Origin: Streptomyces sp. YIM 130001
Lineage (GTDB): Bacteria > Actinomycetota > Actinomycetes > Streptomycetales > Streptomycetaceae
DNA length: 64,000 nucleotides
Direction: 5' to 3'
Assembly: GCF_003574445.1 (NCBI RefSeq)
Contig: NZ_KZ984567.1
Span: forward strand, 79,363 to 143,362
Shown: piece after piece, positions 23,976-32,704 of the stretch
Layout of the letters: the number at the start of each line of letters is the position of its first letter
How positions within the stretch are numbered: the stretch's first letter is position 1
Position numbers and translations under genes: made by a program
Notes under the pieces: generated by a model
The model's database searches: none
What the model saw: only the letters and a program-made list of their open reading frames with translations
Told to the model about the DNA's origin: nothing

Positions 23976-26063
23976 ATGAAACGACCACTCGACTATCCCG
24001 CCGCCCGCATCGAGGACGAACAGGAGACCGTCTGCGGCGTCAGCTTTCCCGACCCCTATCGGTGGCTGGAAGCCGACTCGGACGAAACGCGGGCCTGGCA
24101 GCAGGCGCAGAACCTCCTCACCGATCGGAACATCTCGCACTGGCCGCACTTCCCGCGCTTGCTGGAACTGGTCGACCACTGCACCGCGGACGGCAACGGT
24201 TCACCGCACTGGATGGTCGACCCCACCCCGGTCTTCGCCGGCGGACGCTGGTTCCGCCTCGACCGCGCTCCCCTCGAGGACGGCCGTACCTACCCGGAGG
24301 CCGCAGTCGTACGCGTCTCCCGTTCCCTCGAGGATGACGGCAGGGTCGTGTACGACCCTCGGCAGGACGGGACCGCGAGCGTCTCCTGGATCGCCCCCTC
24401 CCCCGACGGCACCATGGTCGCCCTGGGGGTCTCCCCGGACGGCGGGGAACTCTGCGAACTCCGCTTGTACGCCACCGACTCCGCGGAACGGCTGGCGGAC
24501 CACATCCCGCATCCCCTCCTCGGCCGGCTGTCAGTCCCGCAGTGGACGCCCGACAGCGCCGGATTCTTCTTCGCCGCGGTGGGCGATGCCTACGCCTTTC
24601 CCGTGTACTACCACCGTGTCGGCACCGACACCCCTGACACCCCGGAACCGGTGGACGCCCCCGATGTCCCGCTCGTGCAAGTGGACCCAGCGGGCCGGTA
24701 CGCCGTCGCCACCAGCGTGTGGGCCCTGCCGCGATACGTCTGCGACCTCCCGGCGCGCACCTGGCGTCCCTTCGTACAGGATGTCGACACCACGATGGTC
24801 GGCGTGATCGACGGCGACCGCTACGTCGCCGTCACGAGCCAGGGCGCGCCCCGGGGCCGACTGGTGGCCGTCGACTTCGACAGCCCCACGCCCGGCGACC
24901 CGTCCACCTGGCAGGAGGTCGTACCGGAGTCGGAGCGGGTACTGAGCCACGTGCGTCTGGTCGGCGGACGCCTCGTCGTCACCGGGTCCGTGGACACCGA
25001 AGCGCGGGCCTGGGTCTTCGACCGCAACGGAGCCGAGCTGGAATCCGTACCCCTGCCCGGGCCGGGCGCCTTCCCCAATGACGCGCTCCCGCACAACGCG
25101 CTGACACCCGACGGCCACCCGGACGAGTTCGTCTTCGTCCACTCGACCCCGCAGTCCTCCCCCGGCCTGTACCGCTACCGCCTGGGGTCGCGGCGGTTGG
25201 AGACCCTGCAGCCGCCGCGCGCCACCTTGCCGGGGACCTCGGTGTCGCTGCGCTGGGCCGACTCCCGCGACGGCACCCGGGTTCCGTACCACCTCGTCCT
25301 GCCCGCGGGAGCGAGCGGCGAGGAACCGTTGCCGACCCTGATCACCGCCTACGGTGGCGGCCAGGTGGCCTGGCCGCCGCAGTACCCGGGCCCGGTGGGT
25401 GCCTTCGTCGCCTCCGGCGGAGCCCTCGTCATCTCGCACCAGCGAGGAGGCAGCGATCTGGGAAGCGGCTGGGGCGCCGCCGGACAGGCCGGTGAGAAGC
25501 AGACCAGCTACGACGACCTGTACGCCATCGCCGAGCACCTTCTCGCCACCGGCGTGACGACCACCGACCTGCTCGCGGTCACCGGGTGGAGCAACGGGGG
25601 CATCATGGCGGGCGCGGCCTTCGCCCAGCGTCCCGATCTGTGGGCAGCCGTCGTCTCGCAGTGCCCGATTCTCGACCTGGTCGGCGGCCACCGTGACCCG
25701 TACGGCAAATTCGCCATCTCGCAGGAGTTCGGCAGCTTCGAGAGCCCGGAGGAAGTCCGCCGGTTGGCGGGGATGTCGCCGTATCAACTGGTCGATGACG
25801 ACGGCCGCTACCCCTGGCTCTACGTCCACGCCGGCGCCATCGATTCGGCATGCCCTCCCGGTCAGATCCGCAAGGCTGTGGCGCGGATCCAGGCCGTGAC
25901 CGGTCCCGACGCCTGGGCCCTCGTGCGCATCTGGGACGGCGTCGGACACGGCATGGCCTCAGGTCGATCCGAAGCGATCCTGCACACCACCTTCTGGCTG
26001 ACCTTCCTCATGCAACGACTCGGCATGAGTCCGCCCCGTACGAAGGGAGCAGCGAACGGCTGA
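23976..26063 (+). CDS. Prolyl oligopeptidase family serine peptidase (S9A)
   Basis: The 695-residue cytoplasmic protein has an N-terminal seven-bladed propeller and a C-terminal alpha/beta hydrolase domain. The start DPYRWLEADSDETRAWQQ is diagnostic for S9A enzymes. The nucleophile is the Ser in VTGWSNGGIMAG near residue 544, the acid Asp lies in HAGAIDSACPPGQ, and the His in GVGHGM. The length matches prolyl oligopeptidases (about 700). GAGGAGG lies eleven bases before the ATG. It should cleave proline-containing peptides after internalisation. Confidence 0.92.
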   Translation: MKRPLDYPAARIEDEQETVCGVSFPDPYRWLEADSDETRAWQQAQNLLTDRNISHWPHFPRLLELVDHCTADGNGSPHWMVDPTPVFAGGRWFRLDRAPLEDGRTYPEAAVVRVSRSLEDDGRVVYDPRQDGTASVSWIAPSPDGTMVALGVSPDGGELCELRLYATDSAERLADHIPHPLLGRLSVPQWTPDSAGFFFAAVGDAYAFPVYYHRVGTDTPDTPEPVDAPDVPLVQVDPAGRYAVATSVWALPRYVCDLPARTWRPFVQDVDTTMVGVIDGDRYVAVTSQGAPRGRLVAVDFDSPTPGDPSTWQEVVPESERVLSHVRLVGGRLVVTGSVDTEARAWVFDRNGAELESVPLPGPGAFPNDALPHNALTPDGHPDEFVFVHSTPQSSPGLYRYRLGSRRLETLQPPRATLPGTSVSLRWADSRDGTRVPYHLVLPAGASGEEPLPTLITAYGGGQVAWPPQYPGPVGAFVASGGALVISHQRGGSDLGSGWGAAGQAGEKQTSYDDLYAIAEHLLATGVTTTDLLAVTGWSNGGIMAGAAFAQRPDLWAAVVSQCPILDLVGGHRDPYGKFAISQEFGSFESPEEVRRLAGMSPYQLVDDDGRYPWLYVHAGAIDSACPPGQIRKAVARIQAVTGPDAWALVRIWDGVGHGMASGRSEAILHTTFWLTFLMQRLGMSPPRTKGAANG

Positions 26064-26272
26064 AACGGCCCTTCGGAGACACCGAGCGACCCACCCTCGC
26101 GACGGCCGGTACCTTCGTCCCCGCCGGGTACGTGGCCGAGCTCATCGGACACGGCCGGGCGGAACGGTCACGCCGCCGGCTCTCGCCGCACGTAACGGCA
26201 ACCGCGTGTTTCCCCGCCATCGCCGGCCATTACGGTGGACCGACGCGTCGACGACACCACGGAGGCAGCCCT

Positions 26273-26713
26273 GTGAGCGAGGATCCGAACCCGGGAACCG
26301 ATGCCGCGCGCCAGATGTTCGCCGCCGACAAGGCTTCGCATGGCATGGGTATCGAGCTCCTGGAGATCGCGGCCGGCACGGCCCTGGTTCGGATGACGGT
26401 GACGGCTGACATGACCAACGGTCACGGCACGGCCCACGGCGGCTACATCTTCGCTCTGGCCGACACGGCGTTCGCCTGCGCCTGCAACAGCCACGGCCCG
26501 GTCACCGTCGCGGCGGGTGCGGACGTCACCTTCACCGCTCCCGCGAAGGAAGGTGACGTACTGACCGCAGCCGCCGCCGAACGCTCCCGATTCGGCCGCA
26601 GCGGAATCTATGACGTGACCGTCCTCCGCGGCACGACAGTCATCGCCGAATTCCGTGGACGCAGCCGCACCATCGGAACCGGCACCGGCACCGGCACCGG
26701 CACCGGGCAGTAG
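26273..26713 (+). CDS. paaI: Hotdog-fold thioesterase, PaaI type
   Basis: The 146-residue protein has the PaaI signature NGHGTAHGGYIFALADTAFA with catalytic Asp, then VAAGADVTFTAPAKEGDVL. The family hydrolyses hydroxyphenylacetyl-CoA-type thioesters in phenylacetate catabolism. No other paa gene is in the window, so its use here is uncertain. GGAGG precedes the GTG. The last twelve residues are an unusual Gly-Thr run encoded by a hexanucleotide repeat, absent from typical family members. Confidence 0.88.
   Translation: MSEDPNPGTDAARQMFAADKASHGMGIELLEIAAGTALVRMTVTADMTNGHGTAHGGYIFALADTAFACACNSHGPVTVAAGADVTFTAPAKEGDVLTAAAAERSRFGRSGIYDVTVLRGTTVIAEFRGRSRTIGTGTGTGTGTGQ
26675..26704 (+). repeat. 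Hexanucleotide tandem repeat (GGCACC)n in the paaI 3' end
   Basis: One GGAACC unit is followed by four perfect GGCACC units, in frame, giving a Gly-Thr tail. The unit is a multiple of three, so copy-number changes lengthen or shorten the tail without frameshift. Confidence 0.8.
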
Positions 26714-26719
26714 CGGAAA

Positions 26720-26749
26720 GCACGGGGACAGCCGCGCCCGTCCCCGTGC
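26720..26749. terminator. Hairpin between convergent paaI and PIG-L genes
   Basis: GCACGGGGAC (26720-26729) pairs perfectly with GTCCCCGTGC (26740-26749), 10-base loop. It lies directly after the paaI stop codon and before the PIG-L stop, so it can serve both strands. Confidence 0.7.
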
Positions 26750-26758
26750 GGACGCCCC

Positions 26759-27490
26759 TCAGCGGCCGAAGAGTTCGAACGTCACCGCAGGTGTGCCGCC
26801 GAACTGTTCCGCCGAGTCCGCCGTGGTCTCGGTGAGGAACTGCCGTACGTAGGCCTCGGGTTGTTCGTCGGTGAGTGCCTCGATGTAGGCGCGGTGCTCG
26901 AGCAGGGAGCGGACGGCGCGCTCGAAGCCGGGTTCGGCGGCCACCGCGTGGGTGGGGTTCGAGGAAGCGGCGACAGCTACCCAGCGGACGCCGTTCCAGG
27001 GTTCCAGACCCTGTTCGACGAGTTCCGGGAAGATCCACCGATTCCCCGCGTCGGCCGCCGCGTCCAGGGTGGCGCGGCCGACCGCGACGTGGTCGGGGGT
27101 GTTCCAGTAGACGCCGCCGAAGGTCTCGCGGTGGTTGAGCGTGATGATCAGTTCCGGGCGGTGGCGGCGGATCGCGGCGGCGATGTCGCGGCGCAGCGCG
27201 GGGCCGTACTCGATCACACCGTCGCGGTGGTCGAGGAACTCCACGTTCGACACGCCTACGACGGCCGCGCTGGCGCGTTGTTCGCGTTCCCGCACCGGGG
27301 CGCAGGTCTTCGGGTCGATGACGTCGATGCCGGCCTCGCCGCGGGTGGCGAGGAGGTAGGAGACCTCGCGGCCGCCGTCGGTCCAGCCGGCGATGGCGCC
27401 TGCGCAGCCGTACTCCAGGTCGTCGGGGTGGGCGACAACCGCGAGCGCGCGGTGCCAGTCCTCTGGCATGGGGGCGAGTTGGTCCGTCAT
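26759..27490 (-). CDS. PIG-L family deacetylase
   Basis: The 243-residue protein carries the zinc-binding AHPDDLEYGCAGAI motif near residue 20 and the distal TPDHVAVGRATLDA, which supplies the third His, as in MshB and Mca. These enzymes remove acetyl groups from N-acetylglucosamine-type substrates, including mycothiol precursors. It lacks the residues by which MshB or Mca could be told apart, so the substrate is open. A TAATCT hexamer ends exactly six bases before the ATG, so the mRNA is probably leaderless. Confidence 0.88.
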   Translation of the reverse strand: MTDQLAPMPEDWHRALAVVAHPDDLEYGCAGAIAGWTDGGREVSYLLATRGEAGIDVIDPKTCAPVREREQRASAAVVGVSNVEFLDHRDGVIEYGPALRRDIAAAIRRHRPELIITLNHRETFGGVYWNTPDHVAVGRATLDAAADAGNRWIFPELVEQGLEPWNGVRWVAVAASSNPTHAVAAEPGFERAVRSLLEHRAYIEALTDEQPEAYVRQFLTETTADSAEQFGGTPAVTFELFGR

Positions 27491-27550
27491 GGGGGCAGAT
27501 TATGCCGCGTTGCCCTGCTCTGTGGACCCCTCAGGGGCCGGTGGGCAAGC

Positions 27551-27564
27551 CCCCGGCGCCGGGG
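27551..27564 (-). terminator. Possible terminator after the ProX-type gene
   Basis: CCCCGGCGCCGGGG is a perfect 14-bp palindrome able to fold as a compact hairpin. It lies about 50 bases past the stop codon of the betaine-binding lipoprotein gene. Confidence 0.35.
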
Positions 27565-27613
27565 CTGAGGCGTAACCGGCCAAGCCCGAAGGGTCAGTTC
27601 GGCCCAGCTCGAC

Positions 27614-28558
27614 TCAGATCGGGAGCCACTGCTTGACGAGGGGTTCGTTGTCGCCGATCCAGGTCTCCACCGCGCCGGTTTTGTGGTCCGCGCCGCCGGC
27701 GTCCTGGATCGCGGCCTCCAGCCCCTGCAGTTGATCCGGCGTCACGCGGAAGTTCCGCATCCACTCCAGTGCTTCGTTGTCGCGTCGGCCGTGGAACTTC
27801 CGGGAGACGACCGTGTGGAGCTTGTCGGGGTCGCCGAAGGCGTCGGCGGGGTCGTCGAGGTAGCGGATGTCGTACTTGGAGAACGCCCAGTGCGGGCGCC
27901 ACATGCTCACCAGGACCGGGCGCTTCGCGGCGTAGGCGGTGTCCAGGGCCTGCAGCATGGTCCCGGTGTCCTTGGCCTTCTGGCGGTATCTGCCGGTCAG
28001 TCCGTACTCCGGGATCACCGACTTGTCGATGGTTCGGGTCTCACCCGCGGTCGGCTCGATGCCGACGATCGTCCCGTCGAAGAGGTCGGCGTGCTCCGGC
28101 AGATCGACCAGGGACTCGACCTCATCGACGTAGTCGGGCACGGCCAGGCCCAGATCGCCGGGTTCGTACCACGGGCCGAGGTCCACCATCGAGCCGCCGT
28201 ACTGCGCCCACTGCTCGGTGTGGACGCTCGGCAGCCAGGCGTCCATGAAGACGTCGAACCGGTCCTCGGCCACGCCGCGGAACAGGTCGGGAACGGCGTC
28301 CTTCTGTACGGCGTCGACCTGGTAGCCCTTGGACTCGAGGAGCTGCTTCCACAGCTCGGTGACCGCGATGTCCTCGTCCCAGGCCACGTAACCGATGGTG
28401 ATGGTTCCCCGGTCCTTCTGCGCCGCGGCCTTCGCCCGGCCCGGTTCCCCGTCGGTGCCGCAAGCGGTCAGGGACGCAGGCACCAAGGCCCCCGCGCCGA
28501 TGACTCCCAGGAACCTGCGCCGATCCCACACGTGTGCTCTGTCTCCCCCGGTGGACAT
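27614..28558 (-). CDS. Glycine betaine/proline ABC substrate-binding lipoprotein (ProX/OpuAC type)
   Basis: The 314-residue protein has a Tat-type leader with DRRRFLGVIGAGALVPASL and lipobox LTAC at about residue 33. The mature domain starts TITIGYVAWDEDIAVTELWK and includes DVFMDAWLPSVHTEQW, typical of the OpuAC fold whose aromatic box binds quaternary amines. No permease or ATPase adjoins it; the nearest such genes are at 32.7-36.8 kb. TAGGCT ends six bases before the ATG, suggesting a leaderless mRNA; GTG at 28531 with GGGGGAG upstream is an alternative start. Confidence 0.88.
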   Translation of the reverse strand: MSTGGDRAHVWDRRRFLGVIGAGALVPASLTACGTDGEPGRAKAAAQKDRGTITIGYVAWDEDIAVTELWKQLLESKGYQVDAVQKDAVPDLFRGVAEDRFDVFMDAWLPSVHTEQWAQYGGSMVDLGPWYEPGDLGLAVPDYVDEVESLVDLPEHADLFDGTIVGIEPTAGETRTIDKSVIPEYGLTGRYRQKAKDTGTMLQALDTAYAAKRPVLVSMWRPHWAFSKYDIRYLDDPADAFGDPDKLHTVVSRKFHGRRDNEALEWMRNFRVTPDQLQGLEAAIQDAGGADHKTGAVETWIGDNEPLVKQWLPI

Positions 28559-28665
28559 CCCGTCAGCCTAGTGCCCTTCGGGGTGGACACACTAGTGTTC
28601 CCAACTGCAGTACGGGGCGGGGAGCTTGGCGGGAACTGTCAAACAACATGGGGGAGGGCGCCGGT

Positions 28666-30096
28666 GTGGTGACGCCGACGAAAACGGGGGGCGCGTCCGG
28701 ACCGGGCGCATCCGTGCAGGTGTCGGAGCCGATGGGGCCGCCCGCGCAGGCTGTTCCGGAACGGCGGCGCGGGAGGATGCGGATCGCGTCCTCCATGGTG
28801 TCGGGGGTCGTCGGGACGGGCTCGCCACCGGCCCGGCTACGGCTCGCGGGTCTGATCATGACGCTGGTGACCGTGCTCTTCGGAGCGCTGTTGGCCACGT
28901 CGGTGCACGAGCGTCAGACGGCGGCCGGGAATGTGGCGGAGCAGTCCGCGCCGCTGAGCGCGGACGCGGCGGAGATCTACCGTTCGCTGGCGGATGCGGA
29001 CGCCACGGCGGCGGCGGGCTTCCTGCGGGGCATCGAGGAGTCCCATACGGACCGCGTCACGTACGAGGCCAATATCCGCACCGCTTCCCGGCTGCTCGCC
29101 AAGGCGGCGGCCCGCACCGGGGACTCCTTCGCCGCGCAGCGCCAGATCACCATCCTGAACAAGGAACTGCCCGGCTACACAGGCCTGGTGGAGGCGGCAC
29201 GCTCCGCCAACCGGGAGAACAAGCCGGTCGGCAACTCCTATCTGCGGTACGCCTCGGAGCAGATGCGCTCCACCATGCTCCCGGCAGCCGAGGACATGTA
29301 CCACGCGGAGACCCGGCGGATGGCCGCGATCCGCGCCGAGGCCACGGAGCCGCCCTGGGCCGCCTACGGTGCAGGGCTGCTCGTCCTGGCGGTGATCGGC
29401 TTCTGCTCCTACCGGCTCTTCCTGGCCACCAACCGGCTGCTCAACCTGGGGCTGGTGGCGGCGGCCGGAGCGGTGCTCGTCTCGTTGATCTGGCTGGCGG
29501 CAGGTCATGCCATGGCTCGCTCCTCCCTCGAGGACTCCGACGCCCACGGCTCGGCCTCGGTGCAGCTGCTCACCCAGACCCGGATCGCCGGCCTGAAGGC
29601 CCGCGGGAACGAGAACATGGCCCTGGTGGCGCGCGGGGAGGGCGCCGCCTACTCCCAGGAATTCGACTACTGGGCGGGGGCCATGGACGACCAGGACAAG
29701 GGGCAGCGACTGATGCAGCGCTCCGAGCAGCAGGCCGAGGACGAGGCCGGGCAGGATCTGGTGTCGGACGCCTGGGTGGAGCTGAAGGACTGGAAGAAGC
29801 TCCACGACCGGGCCCGCAAGCAGGACGACCGGGGCGACTACGAGGCTGCCCTGGCCCACACCATCGGCGGGAAGGCCGACGGCAGGACCGTCAAGGACAC
29901 CACCGAGCGCCGCTTCGCCGCCGTGGACCGCAAGTTGGCCGCGGCGCTCGACCACGAGCAGCAGCAGTTCCAGGAGCAGGCCGAGAACGGACGCGGCGCG
30001 CTCACCGGGCTGCCTGTCGGTGGTTCGGTGCTGTGCCTGCTCGGCGTGGCCGGCGTGATCCTGGGCGTCGGCAAGCGGCTGTCGGAGTACCGGTGA
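28666..30096 (+). CDS. Membrane sensor protein resembling GlnX
   Basis: The 476-residue protein has four TM helices: LAGLIMTLVTVLFGALLATS near residue 65, AAYGAGLLVLAVIGFCSYRL near 230, LGLVAAAGAVLVSLIWLAAG near 260 and VGGSVLCLLGVAGVILGVG near the C-terminus. Two helical extracytoplasmic domains, rich in Ala, Glu and Gln, lie between. This is the layout of mycobacterial GlnX, which links the binding protein GlnH to kinase PknG. The gene is followed 37 bases later by a glutamate-type binding protein. GTG at 28666 has GGGGAGGG seven bases upstream; ATG at 28648 is possible. Confidence 0.72.
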   Translation: MVTPTKTGGASGPGASVQVSEPMGPPAQAVPERRRGRMRIASSMVSGVVGTGSPPARLRLAGLIMTLVTVLFGALLATSVHERQTAAGNVAEQSAPLSADAAEIYRSLADADATAAAGFLRGIEESHTDRVTYEANIRTASRLLAKAAARTGDSFAAQRQITILNKELPGYTGLVEAARSANRENKPVGNSYLRYASEQMRSTMLPAAEDMYHAETRRMAAIRAEATEPPWAAYGAGLLVLAVIGFCSYRLFLATNRLLNLGLVAAAGAVLVSLIWLAAGHAMARSSLEDSDAHGSASVQLLTQTRIAGLKARGNENMALVARGEGAAYSQEFDYWAGAMDDQDKGQRLMQRSEQQAEDEAGQDLVSDAWVELKDWKKLHDRARKQDDRGDYEAALAHTIGGKADGRTVKDTTERRFAAVDRKLAAALDHEQQQFQEQAENGRGALTGLPVGGSVLCLLGVAGVILGVGKRLSEYR

Positions 30097-30133
30097 TGGC
30101 CGGGGGCGAGGCGGGATGAAGGAGGAGACGGCA

Positions 30134-31180
30134 GTGGCGAACGCAGGTGCGGGATCCGGCGGTTCGGCACGGGACGACGCGCCGCGGCGCGTACGGCGCC
30201 GCCTGGCCGGAGGGTGGGCCGCGGTGTGGCTGGCCGCCGCCGCGCTGGTGACGGTGCCCACGGTCAGCGGCGCCGCACCCCAGCAGGCGTCGACGGCTGG
30301 AGCGCGGCCCGCGGCGCCGGCGGGTGCGCCGGACCAGGCACCGCTGCAACCACCGTCCGCCGAGGGAGACTGCGACACCCGAGTGAGCCCGGACCCCGAG
30401 AGCGGCAGCCAGAACGGAGCAGCCGTCAAGAGGATCAAGGAACGAGGCGAACTGATCGCCGGGGTGGCGCAGAACAGCAAGCTGTGGAGCCACCGCAACG
30501 CCAAGGGCGATCTGGAGGGCTTCGACATCGACCTCGTCAAGCAGTTGGCCGACGCTCTGCTCGGCGACAGCGAGGCGGTGGAGTTCCGCACCGTCCCGAT
30601 CGACCGCCGCCAACAGGCTCTGGAACACGGCGAGGTGGATGTGCTGGTGCAGGCCATGCCGATCACCTGCCGGTCCCTCGAGGGCACCCCGGAGGAGCCG
30701 GCCGTGGACTTCTCGAGCCCCTACTTCGAGACCGGGCAGCGCGTGCTTGTCCCCCAGAACTCCGACATCAGCGGCTTCAACCGCACCCTGAAGGGCAAGA
30801 CGGTGTGCACCGCCTACGGCTCCACCGGTTACGAGCTGCTGAGCGGCGACGGCCAGGAGAAGTACGGCGCGTGGATGCGGGCACGGCCCGGCGCCCTGGA
30901 CTGTCTGATGCTGCTTCAGCTCTCCCGGGTGGATGCGGTCCTGACCGACAGCGGGCTCGCCGCGGGTCTGGCCGACCAGGAGGACGGCACCCGCCTTGCC
31001 GGGCCGCAGATCGGCAAGGACTCCTACGGCGTCGCCGTCAAGCACGGGACGGACGACCTGCTGCGGGTGGTCAACGCCACCCTGGAGAAGGCCGGCAAGA
31101 GCGCCTGGCAGAAGAGCTACGACCGATGGCTGAAGGACCGGCTGGGCCCGGCCGATCCTCCGGCCCCGCAGTACGGGTGA
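30134..31180 (+). CDS. Glutamate/aspartate-type extracytoplasmic binding protein (GlnH-like)
   Basis: The 348-residue protein has a signal segment (AGGWAAVWLAAAALVTVPTVSG) without an obvious lipobox Cys, a Pro/Ala-rich spacer, then an SBP family 3 domain. This begins AAVKRIKERGELIAGVAQNS, with LEGFDIDLVKQLADALLG, VDVLVQAMPITCRSL and GKTVCTAYGSTGYELL. Cys pairs near residues 183 and 230-260 may form disulfides. AAGGAGGAG precedes the GTG by eight bases, preferred over ATG at 30116. Paired with the GlnX-like gene it should sense acidic amino acids or glutamine. No transporter genes follow. Confidence 0.85.
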   Translation: MANAGAGSGGSARDDAPRRVRRRLAGGWAAVWLAAAALVTVPTVSGAAPQQASTAGARPAAPAGAPDQAPLQPPSAEGDCDTRVSPDPESGSQNGAAVKRIKERGELIAGVAQNSKLWSHRNAKGDLEGFDIDLVKQLADALLGDSEAVEFRTVPIDRRQQALEHGEVDVLVQAMPITCRSLEGTPEEPAVDFSSPYFETGQRVLVPQNSDISGFNRTLKGKTVCTAYGSTGYELLSGDGQEKYGAWMRARPGALDCLMLLQLSRVDAVLTDSGLAAGLADQEDGTRLAGPQIGKDSYGVAVKHGTDDLLRVVNATLEKAGKSAWQKSYDRWLKDRLGPADPPAPQYG

Positions 31181-31230
31181 GGCCCTGGCCGGCCGACAGC
31201 CGCACCCTCCACGATCTGAGTGGGGGCGCC

Positions 31231-32538
31231 TTACGCGTCGTGGACCAGGTCGAGGAGGTGGTCCAGGACGTGAGGGCCGCCGGCGCGCAGGCCGTCGTGC
31301 TCGTACTCGTTGGTGATCCAGGGGCGCAGGCCCTTGATGGTGTGCGCCGTACGCAGTGAATGGGCGGTGTCGACGTACATGTCGTCGTGGTAGACGGCGG
31401 CCGCGGCCGGGACCTCGTTCGCGGCGAGCAGGTCGGCGTCGTAGAGGCGGGGCCAGTCGGTGCGGGCGGCCAGCAGTTCGGCGGCCTCGCGCAGCGGCGC
31501 GAGGGACGGGTCGCAGTCGAGGACCCACGGATGCACGGACTCGCCGGTGAACAGCAGTGGTCCGTCGCCCGCCAGGGTCGCGGCGGCGTCGAACTGCGGG
31601 AACTCGGCACGTACGCGTTCGGCGGCCCAGGCGGTGGGCCGCTCGTCCTGGCCGTAGATCGCCTCGTGGACCAGGGCGTACAGCGGATTGCCGGCGTACG
31701 AGAGCTGGGCGTGGACCGCTTCCTTGAAGCCGTCGGCGAGTTCGGCGCCGGCCGCCGTGCTGACGAAGGCGTTCTCCAGCAGGTAGTGCAGGCGGTGGCT
31801 GCCCTCGCCGGAGCCGAGCAGGATACCGAGGGACTGGAAGGCCTCGACGGTCAGCTTGTACCCGCCGCCCAGGACGACGTGGCCGCGCTCCGCGAGGTGT
31901 TCGGCGATCCGGCGGGCGCGGGCGATGTCCTGCGGGTAGCGGGCGTAGTGGGCGGCGACCTTGCGTTCGATGCGCGGGTACGCGGCTCGGTAGACGTCGT
32001 CCGCGTGGCCGTCGAGTGACGGCAGACCGCCGGTGAACAGGGCGGCGTTCAGGCCCTCGGGCGCCGAGGACAGATAGCGCGTGACGCAGAAGCCGCCGAA
32101 GCTCTGGCCGAGCACGGTCCAGGGGCCACCGCCCGTCACCTGCGGCCGGATCGTCTCGCAGTCCCGCACGATGGAGTCCGCGCGGAAGTGGGCGAGGTAG
32201 TCGGCCTGTTCACGCGGTCCGCCGCGCAGCGGCAGGGTCTGGCGGTTGGCCGGGGTCGAGCGGCCGGTGCCGCGCTGGTCGAGCAGGAGCACGCGGTACT
32301 CCTTCAGGGCGCGGGCGAGCCAGGCCTGCCGGCCGACGAAGCGGCGGGCGCCGAAGCCCGGTCCGCCCTCCAGGTACAGGAGCCACGGGAGTCCGGCGAC
32401 GGCCGTGTCGCTCTTGTCGCTCGCGACGGCCTCACGGGCGTACAGCTCGATCTGCTCGCCGTCGGGACGCGCGTGGTCGAGGGGCACCGTGAAGTGTCGG
32501 TCGGTGAGGACGACCCCTGGCTGCCGGTACGTGGTCAA
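31231..32538 (-). CDS. Alpha/beta hydrolase, proline iminopeptidase family
   Basis: The 435-residue protein begins TTYRQPGVVLTDRHFTVPLDH, typical of the streptomycete proline iminopeptidase group. LLYLEGGPGFGARR forms the oxyanion HGGPG-like loop, VLLLDQRGTGRST follows, and the nucleophile is in VLGQSFGGFCV. The catalytic acid lies in the region around LLFTGESVHPWVLDCD; the His is probably in the YHDDMYVD segment. The start is read as TTG at 32538 because CAGGAG lies five bases upstream and family homology begins there; an upstream ATG has no good ribosome binding site. Confidence 0.85.
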   Translation of the reverse strand: MTTYRQPGVVLTDRHFTVPLDHARPDGEQIELYAREAVASDKSDTAVAGLPWLLYLEGGPGFGARRFVGRQAWLARALKEYRVLLLDQRGTGRSTPANRQTLPLRGGPREQADYLAHFRADSIVRDCETIRPQVTGGGPWTVLGQSFGGFCVTRYLSSAPEGLNAALFTGGLPSLDGHADDVYRAAYPRIERKVAAHYARYPQDIARARRIAEHLAERGHVVLGGGYKLTVEAFQSLGILLGSGEGSHRLHYLLENAFVSTAAGAELADGFKEAVHAQLSYAGNPLYALVHEAIYGQDERPTAWAAERVRAEFPQFDAAATLAGDGPLLFTGESVHPWVLDCDPSLAPLREAAELLAARTDWPRLYDADLLAANEVPAAAAVYHDDMYVDTAHSLRTAHTIKGLRPWITNEYEHDGLRAGGPHVLDHLLDLVHDA

Positions 32539-32704
32539 GGCTGCTCCTGATACGGGCGGATTCGTCGGACGGCCGGCGGCGGTCCAGTCGGCGGACCAGT
32601 CCATCACACCGGCCGGGGCGGCCCCCGGGGGCGTCGCGCGGGGCGGTGACTCGTCCAGGTGCGGCCGGTGTGCGCACGGCCGCGGCGCCGCTTAGCTTGA
32701 GTGG

